Source of the DNA: Paracidovorax wautersii
GTDB taxonomy: Bacteria > Pseudomonadota > Gammaproteobacteria > Burkholderiales > Burkholderiaceae_C
Direction of reading: 5' to 3'
Assembly: GCF_900113035.1 (NCBI RefSeq)
Contig: NZ_FONX01000003.1
Coordinates: 186,001-250,000 of the forward strand
DNA: 64,000 bases
Shown here: piece by piece, positions 16,724 through 24,167 of the stretch
How positions within the stretch are numbered: the first letter of the stretch is position 1
Layout: the number at the start of each line of letters is the position of its first letter
Program-made: the position numbers and the translations under genes
Notes under the pieces: generated by a model
What the model saw: only the letters and a program-made list of their open reading frames with translations
Told to the model about the DNA's origin: nothing
Databases searched by the model: none

Positions 16724-17635
16724 TCAGCCCTGCGACGGCCCCCGGCCGCTGTGCAGCATGGCGCGCATGTCCTGCAGCGACACGGCGCTGCTCTCGCTCA
16801 CGCGCATGCGCGGCGCCGGCTTGAAGGCGTGGCCGTAGATGATCTCGAACGTCAGCGCCAGCTGGCCGTCGGCGCTGGTGCGGCCGAGCTGGTCGGCCAG
16901 GGCCTGCTCCAGCCGATGGCGCCAGGCGCGGCCGCGCAGGCCGGCGAAGCGCTGCGGATGCAGGTTGCAGCCCAGCTCGCGCAGCTCCTGCAGCAGCCGC
17001 TGCGGGGTGGCGAAGGTCAGCGTGACCCGCTCCATGTCCATCACCGGCTCGGCGAAGCCGGTCTGCACCAGCATGTCGCCCCAGTCGTGCATGTCGGTCA
17101 TGGCGTGGCCCGCGGGCGGCCAGCCCAGCGCGGCATAGACGCCGTGCAGCTCGCGCACCGTGTCCGGGCCCAGGCAGGAGAACATCAGGTAGCCGTCCAC
17201 CGCCAGAGCGCGGTGCCAGCGGGCGATCAGCGCCTGCGGGTCCGCCGCCATGTGCAGCGCCATGTTGGACCAGAGCAGCTGCACGCCGCCATCCGCCGGA
17301 ACGCCGAAGCGCGGCGCCCCGCCCGTCCAGCGGGACGGGTTCCACCAGGGCGGCGCGAAATGCGCCTGCGCGCGCGCCTGGGCGGCGGGCGAGGAGGTCT
17401 CGGCGATGTGGCGCTGCGCCTGGGGGTAGCGCTGGCGCACGCGCTCGTGGCCCTGCAGCCCGCCGCGCAAAGGGTCCCAGTCGCACCAGGCGGCGGGCGC
17501 CTGGCGGATCCACTGCAGGCGGTCGTCCATGCGCCGCGCGATCTCCTCGTGCAGCCATGGGGAGGACGCCGGGGCGGCGGCATGCCAGCGGGCGGCGGCG
17601 ACCGGGTCGATGGTGGGCGGCAGGGAGTGGGACAT
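16724..17635 (-). CDS. BioC-like SAM-dependent methyltransferase
   Basis: 303 aa from ATG 17635 (MSHSLPPTIDP). The class I methyltransferase core is partly degenerate: the expected GxGxG is hard to place, but VQLLWSNMALHMAADPQALIARWHRAL and YLMFSCLGPDTVRELHGVYA match BioC-type malonyl-ACP methyltransferases, as does WGDMLVQTGFAEPVMDMERVTLTF. Biotin synthesis is therefore possible, but no bio genes are nearby and it sits alone, divergent from comF. The C-terminal stretch after about 270 is family-atypical. Confidence 0.6.
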   Translation of the reverse strand: MSHSLPPTIDPVAAARWHAAAPASSPWLHEEIARRMDDRLQWIRQAPAAWCDWDPLRGGLQGHERVRQRYPQAQRHIAETSSPAAQARAQAHFAPPWWNPSRWTGGAPRFGVPADGGVQLLWSNMALHMAADPQALIARWHRALAVDGYLMFSCLGPDTVRELHGVYAALGWPPAGHAMTDMHDWGDMLVQTGFAEPVMDMERVTLTFATPQRLLQELRELGCNLHPQRFAGLRGRAWRHRLEQALADQLGRTSADGQLALTFEIIYGHAFKPAPRMRVSESSAVSLQDMRAMLHSGRGPSQG

Positions 17636-17694
17636 GCGTGGACGGACGGGCAGGAATGGCACGGCCACGAAGCGTGGCGGACAAGGGCCGCGAG

Positions 17695-17700
17695 TATATT
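17695..17700 (+). promoter_or_regulatory. candidate -10 (TATATT) 6 nt before comF
   Basis: TATATT ends 6 nt before ATG 17707, placing the transcription start on the start codon (leaderless). Confidence 0.45.
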
Positions 17701-17706
17701 GAGCCC

Positions 17707-18438
17707 ATGCCTGCGACGCAGCCCCAAGGGATATCCACCACCTGGCGCCAGCGGCTGGCCGCTGCGCTGGCGCAGCGCGTGCCCAGCCAGTGCGCGGTCT
17801 GCCACGCCTGGCCGGCCGAGCGCATCTGCGGCGCCTGCGTGGAGCGCTTCACGCCGTTGGTGGCACGCTGCCGCACCTGCGCCGTGCCCGTGCCGCAGGG
17901 CGTTGCGCAGTGCGGGCACTGCCTGCGCCACCCGCCGCCGATCGATGCGTGCCTGGCCGCCGTGGACTACGGCTATCCCTGGGCCGACCTGCTGGCCGAA
18001 TTCAAGTTCCAGGGCGATCCGGGCTGGGCCGCGCCGCTGGCCGAGCGGATGCGGGCGGCACCGGGCGTGCCCGAGTCACTGGCCGCGGCCGACTGGCTGC
18101 TGCCCATCCCCCTCTCTGACGAGCGCCTGCGGGAGCGCGGCTTCAACCAGTCGCTGCTGCTGGCGCGGCAGCTGGATGCGCGCCGCACCCGGGGCGACTG
18201 GCTGCTGCGCCTGCGCGCCACCGAAACCCAGAGCAGCCTGACCCGCGCCCAGCGCCTGCGCAACCTGCGCGGCGCCTTCGCGCTGGAGCCGCTGGCCGCA
18301 GCGCAGATCGCCGGCCGCCGCGTGCTGCTGGTGGACGACGTGATGACCACAGGCGCCACGCTGCAGACCGCGGCAGCGGTGCTGCGCGAAGCCGGCGCCG
18401 CGCGCATCACGGCGCTGGTGCTGGCGCGCACGGCCTGA
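17707..18438 (+). CDS. comF: ComF-family phosphoribosyltransferase-like protein
   Basis: 243 aa. The N-terminus holds a zinc-ribbon with paired cysteines (CAVCHAWPAERICGACVERF and CRTCAVPVPQGVAQCGHCLR), then a type I phosphoribosyltransferase fold with the PRPP loop VLLVDDVMTTGATLQTAA and the RGFNQSLLLAR motif. ComF proteins take part in DNA uptake or gluconate-like metabolism, and in many non-competent bacteria the role is unclear. Divergent from the methyltransferase with 71 bp between starts. No ribosome site is visible, consistent with a leaderless transcript. Confidence 0.88.
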   Translation: MPATQPQGISTTWRQRLAAALAQRVPSQCAVCHAWPAERICGACVERFTPLVARCRTCAVPVPQGVAQCGHCLRHPPPIDACLAAVDYGYPWADLLAEFKFQGDPGWAAPLAERMRAAPGVPESLAAADWLLPIPLSDERLRERGFNQSLLLARQLDARRTRGDWLLRLRATETQSSLTRAQRLRNLRGAFALEPLAAAQIAGRRVLLVDDVMTTGATLQTAAAVLREAGAARITALVLARTA

Positions 18439-18501
18439 CGCCCGGCGCGCCCCGCAGGCGATCGGCAGGAAGGCAGGCAGACAGACAGCCGCATCCCGCA
18501 G

Positions 18502-18507
18502 GACAAT
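18502..18507 (+). promoter_or_regulatory. candidate -10 (GACAAT) 6 nt before trmL
   Basis: GACAAT ends 6 nt before ATG 18514; same geometry as at comF and nicR. Confidence 0.4.
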
Positions 18508-18513
18508 GGCGGC

Positions 18514-19002
18514 ATGTTCCATATCGTCCTGGTCGAACCCGAAATCCCGCCCAACACCGGCAACGTCATCCGCCTGGCGGCGAACACCGGCTGCACGCTG
18601 CATCTGGTGGAGCCGCTGGGTTTCTCGATGGAGGACCGCCTGATGCGCCGCGCCGGGCTGGATTACCACGAGTACGCCGACGTGCGCCGCCACGCCGGCT
18701 GGACGGCGCTGCTGCGCGACGAGCAGCCCGACGCCTCGCGCATGTTCGCCATGACCACGCACGGCTCGCAGTCGGTGTACGACACCGGCTTTCGGCCCGG
18801 CGACTGGCTGGTGTTCGGCGCCGAGACGCGCGGCCTGCCGCCCGAGCTGCGCGAGACCTTCCCGCCCGCGCAGCGCCTGCGCCTGCCCATGGTGCCGGGC
18901 CAGCGCAGCCTGAACCTGTCGAACGCGGTGGCGGTGACGGTGTTCGAGGCGTGGCGGCAGAACAGCTTTCTCCAGCCCTCCGCCGCTGAAGGCGGCGGCT
19001 GA
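18514..19002 (+). CDS. trmL: tRNA (cytidine/uridine-2'-O-)-methyltransferase TrmL
   Basis: 162-aa SPOUT-class enzyme that methylates the ribose of the wobble base in tRNA-Leu isoacceptors. VEPEIPPNTGNVIRLAANTG (motif 1), WLVFGAETRGLP (motif 2) and LPMVPGQRSLNLSNAVAVTVFEAWRQ (motif 3, trefoil knot) are intact. Length matches the family. 75 bp separate it from comF and a -10 hexamer lies directly upstream, so it is probably transcribed on its own. Confidence 0.93.
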   Translation: MFHIVLVEPEIPPNTGNVIRLAANTGCTLHLVEPLGFSMEDRLMRRAGLDYHEYADVRRHAGWTALLRDEQPDASRMFAMTTHGSQSVYDTGFRPGDWLVFGAETRGLPPELRETFPPAQRLRLPMVPGQRSLNLSNAVAVTVFEAWRQNSFLQPSAAEGGG

Positions 19003-19245
19003 GCAGCGCAAGACAGACAGCAGCGCTTGCGGCATCCACGCCGCAATGGCACGCGCCCTGCAGGCGCACGCCTGCTCGCAGGCAGGCGAAGCCTCCCCTT
19101 TTCACGCTCAGCTCCCCGAAGCCACGAAAGCCTCAGCCCACCGGCTGGGCTCTTCTGCGCCCCAGTGGAATCTCTCTTTTAATTTGCAAATTTATCGAAT
19201 AGCATAAATAAAGCAATTTAAAAGCGATTGAGAGGCGGCCGAATC
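19003..19245 (+). promoter_or_regulatory. intergenic region with hairpins and an AT-rich promoter for the GST gene
   Basis: Holds a perfect hairpin TTGCGGC/GCCGCAA (19027-19046) and AGCCCA/TGGGCT (19135-19151), neither with a T-run. An AT-rich block follows with the palindrome AATTTGCAAATT (19181-19192) and a TAAATA (19205-19210). The palindrome is a candidate operator of the downstream genes; no regulator gene is adjacent. Confidence 0.4.
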
Positions 19246-19875
19246 ATGAAGCTTTATCACGAAGTACGTGGCTGCTCCCTCGCGGTGGACATCGTCGCGC
19301 GCGAGCTCGGCCAGCCGCTCCAGCTGGAATGGGTCGATATGAAGACGAAGCGGCTCCAGGACGGTTCCGACTATCTGCGCGTCAACGCCAAGGGCACCGT
19401 GCCCACGCTGGAGCTGCCCGATGGCCAGCATTTGAGCGAAGGCTGCGTGATCACCCAGTACCTGGCCGACCAGTGCCCGGGCAACACGCTGCTGCCTGCC
19501 GCCGGACTGCCGCGCTACCGCGTGCTGGAGTGGATGAGCTTCATCGCGGCCGACCTGCACAAGGGCGGCTTCATGCCGCTCTTCAAGGCCGTCACGCCGC
19601 CCGAATACAAGGCGATCGCGCGCAGCTACCTCCACGCCCGGCTGAGCTGGCTGGACAGCCGGCTGCAAGGCCGCGACTTCCTGACGGGGGACACCTTCAC
19701 CATCGCCGACGCGCACTGCTACACGATCGCGATGTGGACGCGGGCCCATGCCATCGACACCGGCGGCTGGCCGCATCTCGAAGCGTATCTGGCGCGTTGC
19801 GGCGCACGCGCCAGCGTCTGCGCCGCCGAGGCCGCGGCGGCGGCGCAGGGCGAGCGATCGGCGCCAGCGCGCTGA
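19246..19875 (+). CDS. glutathione S-transferase
   Basis: 209 aa. N-terminal thioredoxin-like domain (KLYHEVRGCSLAVDIVARELG; NAKGTVPTLELPDGQHLSEGCVITQYLAD with the glutathione-binding ES-type cis-Pro region) and C-terminal all-helical domain ending in FTIADAHCYTIAMWT, the GST hydrophobic staple. The position of the usual catalytic Ser/Cys is C15 in RGCS, giving a beta-class-like arrangement. The gene is followed after 20 bp by two Bug receptors, suggesting a small operon for uptake and detoxification of an unknown compound; this is inference. Confidence 0.88.
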   Translation: MKLYHEVRGCSLAVDIVARELGQPLQLEWVDMKTKRLQDGSDYLRVNAKGTVPTLELPDGQHLSEGCVITQYLADQCPGNTLLPAAGLPRYRVLEWMSFIAADLHKGGFMPLFKAVTPPEYKAIARSYLHARLSWLDSRLQGRDFLTGDTFTIADAHCYTIAMWTRAHAIDTGGWPHLEAYLARCGARASVCAAEAAAAAQGERSAPAR

Positions 19876-19895
19876 ACCACCAGCCGGCCACGACC

Positions 19896-20861
19896 ATGAT
19901 CGCCCTTCGGCGCCTGCTGCTCGCAGGCCTGGCCATGCTCCCCGCCATCGTTCTGGCCGGAGCCTACCCCGACACAAGCATCCGCCTCGTGGTGGCCTTC
20001 CCGCCCGGTGGCGGCACCGACGGCGCGGCCCGACTGGTCGCGGAGAAGCTGGCCGCCGAACTGGGCCAGGCCGTCGTGGTCGAGAACCGCGCGGGCGCGG
20101 GGGGCGTGATCGGCGCGCAGTCGGTGGCCCGTGCCCGGCCGGACGGCTACACCCTGCTCTTCGGCACCGGCGCCGAACTGCTGGTCAATCCGGCGACCCG
20201 CAAGACGGCGCCCTACGAGCTGCTGCGCGACTTCGTGCCGGTCGCGGAGGTCGGCCGCGTCGCCTTCGCCCTGGTCGCTCCGGCCGCCTCGGCCAACCGC
20301 AGCCTGCCCGAACTCGTCGCCGCGGCCAAGGCACGGCCTGGCGCGCTCAATTACGCCTCCTTCGGCATCGGCTCCACCAACCACCTGATCGGCGAACTGT
20401 TCCTGCGTGCGGCAGGCATCCAGGCCACGCACGTGCCCTTCCAGGGCAGCCAGCAGGCCATGGCCTCGCTGCTGGCGGGCGACATGGATTTCGCCTTCGA
20501 CACGGCCGCCGTGGTGCTGCCGCAGATCCGTGCCGGCAAGCTGCGCGCCCTGGCCACGCCTTCGCCCCGGCGCCTGCCCCTGCTGCCGGACGTGCCCACC
20601 CTGCAGGAGCTGGGCTACGACGGCCTGGTCACCGAAGGCTGGATGGGCGTGTTCACCCCGGCGGGCACGCCTGCGGACATCGTCAAGACCCTGGCCTCGG
20701 CCCTGGACAAGGTGCTGCGCGCGCCCGATCTGCAGGCCCGGCTGGAAGGGCGTGGCGTCGCCGTGAGCGCGGCGGACGGTCCGCAGTTCACCCGCAAGCT
20801 GCAGGCGGAACTATCGACCTGGCGGCGCGTGGCGCGCCAGGCCAACGTGTCGCTGGATTGA
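19896..20861 (+). CDS. Bug-type (TctC) receptor
   Basis: 321 aa from ATG 19896, with a short signal peptide (MIALRRLLLAGLAMLPAIVLAG). The fold markers VAFPPGGGTDGAARLVAEKL, VENRAGAGGVIGAQSVARARPDGYTLLFG, HVPFQGSQQAMASLLAGDMDFAFDT and VPTLQELGYDGLVTEGWMGVFTPAGTP follow the Bug pattern. It begins 20 bp after the GST stop and ends 15 bp before a second Bug gene, a tandem pair of unlike sequence, so not a recent duplication. The ligand is unknown. Confidence 0.9.
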   Translation: MIALRRLLLAGLAMLPAIVLAGAYPDTSIRLVVAFPPGGGTDGAARLVAEKLAAELGQAVVVENRAGAGGVIGAQSVARARPDGYTLLFGTGAELLVNPATRKTAPYELLRDFVPVAEVGRVAFALVAPAASANRSLPELVAAAKARPGALNYASFGIGSTNHLIGELFLRAAGIQATHVPFQGSQQAMASLLAGDMDFAFDTAAVVLPQIRAGKLRALATPSPRRLPLLPDVPTLQELGYDGLVTEGWMGVFTPAGTPADIVKTLASALDKVLRAPDLQARLEGRGVAVSAADGPQFTRKLQAELSTWRRVARQANVSLD

Positions 20862-20876
20862 CGGACAGGAAGACCC

Positions 20877-21869
20877 ATGCCTATTGAAACGAACCGGATC
20901 TCCCGCCGCGAGGCACTCGGCCTGCTGTCGGCCCTCGCCCTGGGGGCTGCGGGGCCCGCACGGGCCGCCGCCTGGGCGGAGCGCCCCGTGAGCCTCGTCG
21001 TGCCTTTCGCCGCCGGCGGCGGCACCGACACCTTGGCGCGGCTGATCGCGCAGAGGCTGCAGGCCCCGCTGGGCACGCCGGTGGTGATCGACAACCGTCC
21101 GGGCGCGAACGGCCTGATCGCCGCGCGCAGCGTGCTGCAGCAGCCTGCGGACGGCCACACGCTGATGTTCGGCAGCAATTCCACCCACGTCATCGCGCCG
21201 CTGGCCTCCAGGCAGCCGGTGGCGCCGGGCAAGTCGATGCAGGACAGCTTCTCCATCGTCAGCGTGGTGGCCAACGCGCCGCTGGTGCTCGCCGTGCGCG
21301 CCGCCAGTTCCGTTCAGGACCTGCCCTCCTTCCTGCGCGAGGCCAGGGGGAAGACGCTCAGCTACGGCAGCTTCGGCCCCGGCTCCTCGGCCCACGTGAT
21401 GGGCGAGACGCTGGCGGAGTCGGCCGGCGTGCAACTGCTGCACGTCCCGTACAAGGGCTCCGCCCCGGCCCTCACCGATCTGCTGGGCGGCCAGGTGGAT
21501 GCGGTGTTCCTCACCATCGCTGCCGTCGAGGGCATGGTGGCCTCAGGGGCCGTGCGGCCGCTGGCGATCACCGGGGAGCGGCGCCTGCCCACCATGCCGG
21601 CGGTGCCCACTTTCGGGGAACTGGGGGTCCGGGACATGGGCAACGCCGGCTGGTTCGCGGTGTTCGCGCCTGCCGGCACGCCCGCCGCGGCGATCGCCTC
21701 TCTGGCGCAAGCCCTGCGCGGCATCGTCGCGGATGCGCAAGTGCAGGCCCGCATGGTGGCGCTGGGGCTGGAGCCCGTACTGAGCACGCCCGAGCAGGCG
21801 CTGGCCATCTGGCGCCGCTCGCTGTCGCTCGCCGCGCCCATCGTCCGGCGCGCGCACATCGTGCTCTGA
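20877..21869 (+). CDS. Bug-type (TctC) receptor
   Basis: 330 aa. The signal region has a twin-arginine-like RISRREALGLLSALALGAAGPARA, so Tat export is possible. VVPFAAGGGTDTLARLIAQRLQ, IDNRPGANGLIAARSVLQ, HVPYKGSAPALTDLLGGQVDAVFL and VPTFGELGVRDMGNAGWFAVFAPAGTP identify the family. It is co-directional and closely spaced with the GST and the other Bug gene. It is followed after 53 bp by the convergent MaoC gene. Confidence 0.9.
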   Translation: MPIETNRISRREALGLLSALALGAAGPARAAAWAERPVSLVVPFAAGGGTDTLARLIAQRLQAPLGTPVVIDNRPGANGLIAARSVLQQPADGHTLMFGSNSTHVIAPLASRQPVAPGKSMQDSFSIVSVVANAPLVLAVRAASSVQDLPSFLREARGKTLSYGSFGPGSSAHVMGETLAESAGVQLLHVPYKGSAPALTDLLGGQVDAVFLTIAAVEGMVASGAVRPLAITGERRLPTMPAVPTFGELGVRDMGNAGWFAVFAPAGTPAAAIASLAQALRGIVADAQVQARMVALGLEPVLSTPEQALAIWRRSLSLAAPIVRRAHIVL

Positions 21870-21922
21870 GCCTCTGCCGGCGAGATCGCGGAGATAGCCC
21901 GGAGGAGTTGAACGTGCAGCGG

Positions 21923-22387
21923 CTACGGCGCAGCGCCGTAGCTGCGCGTCAGCGATTCGGCGATGCACACCGGCTTGTCGCCGCCTTCGCGCTCCAGCGT
22001 GGCCAGCCAGGTCATCTGCACGCCGCCGGGCTCGGCGGGTTCCAGGGCCTGCAGCGTGAGCCGCGCCCGCACCCGGCTGCCGGCCGGCACGGGGGCCGTG
22101 AAGCGCACGCGGTTGAGGCCGTAGTTCACGCCCATCTGCGCGCCGACGATGGTGAAGGCCTCGTCGAAGAAGCGCGGCAGCAGCGACAGCGTGAGAAAGC
22201 CGTGGGCGATGGTCGTGCCGAAGGGGCCCTTGGCGGCGCGCTCCGGGTCCACGTGGATCCACTGGTGGTCGCCGGTGGCGCGGGCGAAGAGGTCGATCTG
22301 CTCCTGGGTGACGGTGATCCAGTCGGTCACGGCCACTTCCTGGCCCACGCAGGCCGCGAGTTCGGCATAGCTTTGGAAGGTCTTCAT
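21923..22387 (-). CDS. MaoC-like (R)-specific enoyl-CoA hydratase
   Basis: 154-aa hot-dog fold protein. The hydratase motif is intact: ATGDHQWIHVDPERAAKGPFGTTIAHGFLTLSL contains the catalytic Asp/His (D40, H45) and the downstream Gly/His pattern. The C-terminal YGLNRVRFTAPVPAGSRVRARL strand set is typical. Such proteins supply (R)-3-hydroxyacyl-CoA in beta-oxidation or polyhydroxyalkanoate synthesis. Monocistronic, minus strand, 86 bp after the ParA-like gene. Confidence 0.88.
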   Translation of the reverse strand: MKTFQSYAELAACVGQEVAVTDWITVTQEQIDLFARATGDHQWIHVDPERAAKGPFGTTIAHGFLTLSLLPRFFDEAFTIVGAQMGVNYGLNRVRFTAPVPAGSRVRARLTLQALEPAEPGGVQMTWLATLEREGGDKPVCIAESLTRSYGAAP

Positions 22388-22473
22388 GCGGCCACTCTAG
22401 CGCCGGGGCGCTGCATGGGGCTGTCGGGCGGGCGACAACCGCCCGGCCGCCCTGCCCGATGCCAGGGCAAGGT

Positions 22474-23094
22474 TCAGGCTGCGTCCAGCCACTCGCACAG
22501 CGGCTGCCACTGCTCCAGGTCGCGCGCCACGCGGCCCGGGGCCACGTCGAAGAGCGTCAGCCCCTGCGCCGCCAGGTGGATGTAGTTCTGCGTGTCGCGC
22601 ACGTAGCCCAGCACGGGCAGGTCCAGGCCCTGCACGAATTCCTGCAGCCGCTCGGCGGCCACGGTGCGCGCATCCACCCGCATGCCGACGAGGCCGATCT
22701 GCACGCGGCCGGCGTGCCGGCTGCTGGCCAGGTCGTCGAGGAATTCGCGCGTGGCGAAGATGTCGAACACGCTGGGCTGCAGCGGCACGATGACCTTGTC
22801 TGCCTGCTTGAGCACGTCCTTCAGGCGCCAGCCGTGCAGGCCGGCAGGGGTGTCGAGCACCGCATGCGTGGCGCCGCTCGGCGGGCGGGTGATGAGGTCG
22901 GAGGCCAGGTCCCAGACGCCGATGGGCCGTGCCTGCGGCGGCCGCTGGCCCAGCCACAGATGGGCCGAGCGCTGGCGGTCCAGGTCGCCCAGCACCACGC
23001 TGTGGCCCTGGCTGGCGAAATAGCCGGCGATGTTGGTGGACAGCGTGGATTTGCCCACGCCACCCTTGGGATTGGCGACTACGACCACTGGCAT
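22474..23094 (-). CDS. orphan ParA-family ATPase
   Basis: 206 aa with a deviant Walker A (KGGVGKST, residues 10-17), Walker A' DLDRQRSA, and Walker B-like AVLDTPAGL. PLQPSVFDIFATREFLDDL matches chromosomal orphan ParA/MinD-like proteins. No ParB or parS is nearby, so plasmid-type partition is unlikely; such orphans position protein cargo (chemotaxis arrays, polymer granules, carboxysomes) in other bacteria. The cargo is not identifiable here. Confidence 0.85.
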   Translation of the reverse strand: MPVVVVANPKGGVGKSTLSTNIAGYFASQGHSVVLGDLDRQRSAHLWLGQRPPQARPIGVWDLASDLITRPPSGATHAVLDTPAGLHGWRLKDVLKQADKVIVPLQPSVFDIFATREFLDDLASSRHAGRVQIGLVGMRVDARTVAAERLQEFVQGLDLPVLGYVRDTQNYIHLAAQGLTLFDVAPGRVARDLEQWQPLCEWLDAA

Positions 23095-23249
23095 GCAGGA
23101 CTCCTCGGCAGGTTGTCGGCGCTGGAAAGCGGGTTGCAGTGGCGATGGTAGCGCGGGCTGGAGGGCAAGCCGCCGCTACCGAGGCCAATCGCGCCCCGGC
23201 CCGCCTGCCACCTGCGCATAACGCTACCCAAAAGATAGCACCCGGCGTT

Positions 23250-23897
23250 TCAGCCGTGCTGCGCGCCGCGCTTGACGAAGAACAGCCCCGCCCCCACGGC
23301 CATCAGCAGGCCGCCGAACACCCGGTTCTGCGTGCGGGCCGCGCGCGGGCTGCGCATGAGCCGGCGCAGCGCGCTGGCGCTGGCGGCATAGCCGTGCATG
23401 ACGACCAGATCGACCGAGACGGTGGTGGCGGCCATCACCAGCAGCTGCGTCCAGAGCGGGCGGGCGTCGGTCATGAACTGCGGCAGCACGGCCACCATGA
23501 AGATGATGCCCTTGGGGTTGGTGGCGTTGGTGAGGAAGCCGGTCAGCACCCGGCGCTGCCAGGGGCCGGCGGCGGCCGGGGTGGCCTGCGCGTCTTCCTG
23601 CAGCGCAGCGGCGCCGGCGGAACGCCACTGGTTGAAGCCCAGGTAGATCAGATAGCAGGCGCCCAGCACCTTGACCACGCTGAAGGCCATCTCGGAGGCG
23701 ATCAGCAGCGAACCCACGCCCGCGCCGGCGACCACCAGGATCAGCACCAGCCCCAGCTGCAGGCCGGCGATGGTGGCGCTGGCCTTGCGCACGCCGAACG
23801 AGAGGCCATGGCTCATCGCCAGCACGGCGCCGGAGCCCGGCGAGATGGCGATCAGGCACGACGCGGCGAGGAAGGCCATCCAGGTATGCAGGTCCAT
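23250..23897 (-). CDS. LysE/RhtB-family exporter
   Basis: 215-aa inner-membrane exporter with about six helices. AISPGSGAVLAMSHGLSFGVRKASATIAGLQLG is the family signature and LTNATNPKGIIFMVAVLPQFM the conserved mid-segment. Likely exports amino acids or homoserine lactones; the substrate is not predictable. The start at 23897 is followed by MDLHTWMAFLAASCL. Divergent from the Kef gene over a 270-bp gap. Confidence 0.9.
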   Translation of the reverse strand: MDLHTWMAFLAASCLIAISPGSGAVLAMSHGLSFGVRKASATIAGLQLGLVLILVVAGAGVGSLLIASEMAFSVVKVLGACYLIYLGFNQWRSAGAAALQEDAQATPAAAGPWQRRVLTGFLTNATNPKGIIFMVAVLPQFMTDARPLWTQLLVMAATTVSVDLVVMHGYAASASALRRLMRSPRAARTQNRVFGGLLMAVGAGLFFVKRGAQHG

Positions 23898-24167
23898 GGG
23901 AGAAAAGAGGAAGATGAGAAAAAGGAAGGGGGCGGAGCGGCCCGCACGGCAGCCATGCGCGCCGGCCGAGCCGGTGCGCAGCCGGGAGGCCGATTCTAGA
24001 AGAGGCCCCGCCCGCACCTCGCCGCGGATTGCATGCAGAATAAGGCGGTAGCGCTTGTTCCGCATACGCATGCCGCTACATATTGCATAGCAAATCAGCC
24101 CGCCGGCCGCAGCACCGCCTCCACGCGGTGCCGTACCCTCCCCCGTTCGCAGCCACTTCACCGCCCC
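23898..24167. promoter_or_regulatory. 270-bp divergent intergenic region (lysE-like / kef)
   Basis: AT-rich patch around 24030-24100 suited to promoters, with the run GTAGCGCTTGTTC at 24048-24060 that resembles the core of the dispersed repeat family. No defined -35/-10 pair could be assigned. Confidence 0.3.

Noticed and set aside
24033-24167. 45-residue N-terminal extension of the Kef antiporter
   Set aside because: No hydrophobic or conserved character and no ribosome site; the antiporter family begins close to MQHAPTWLTYG.
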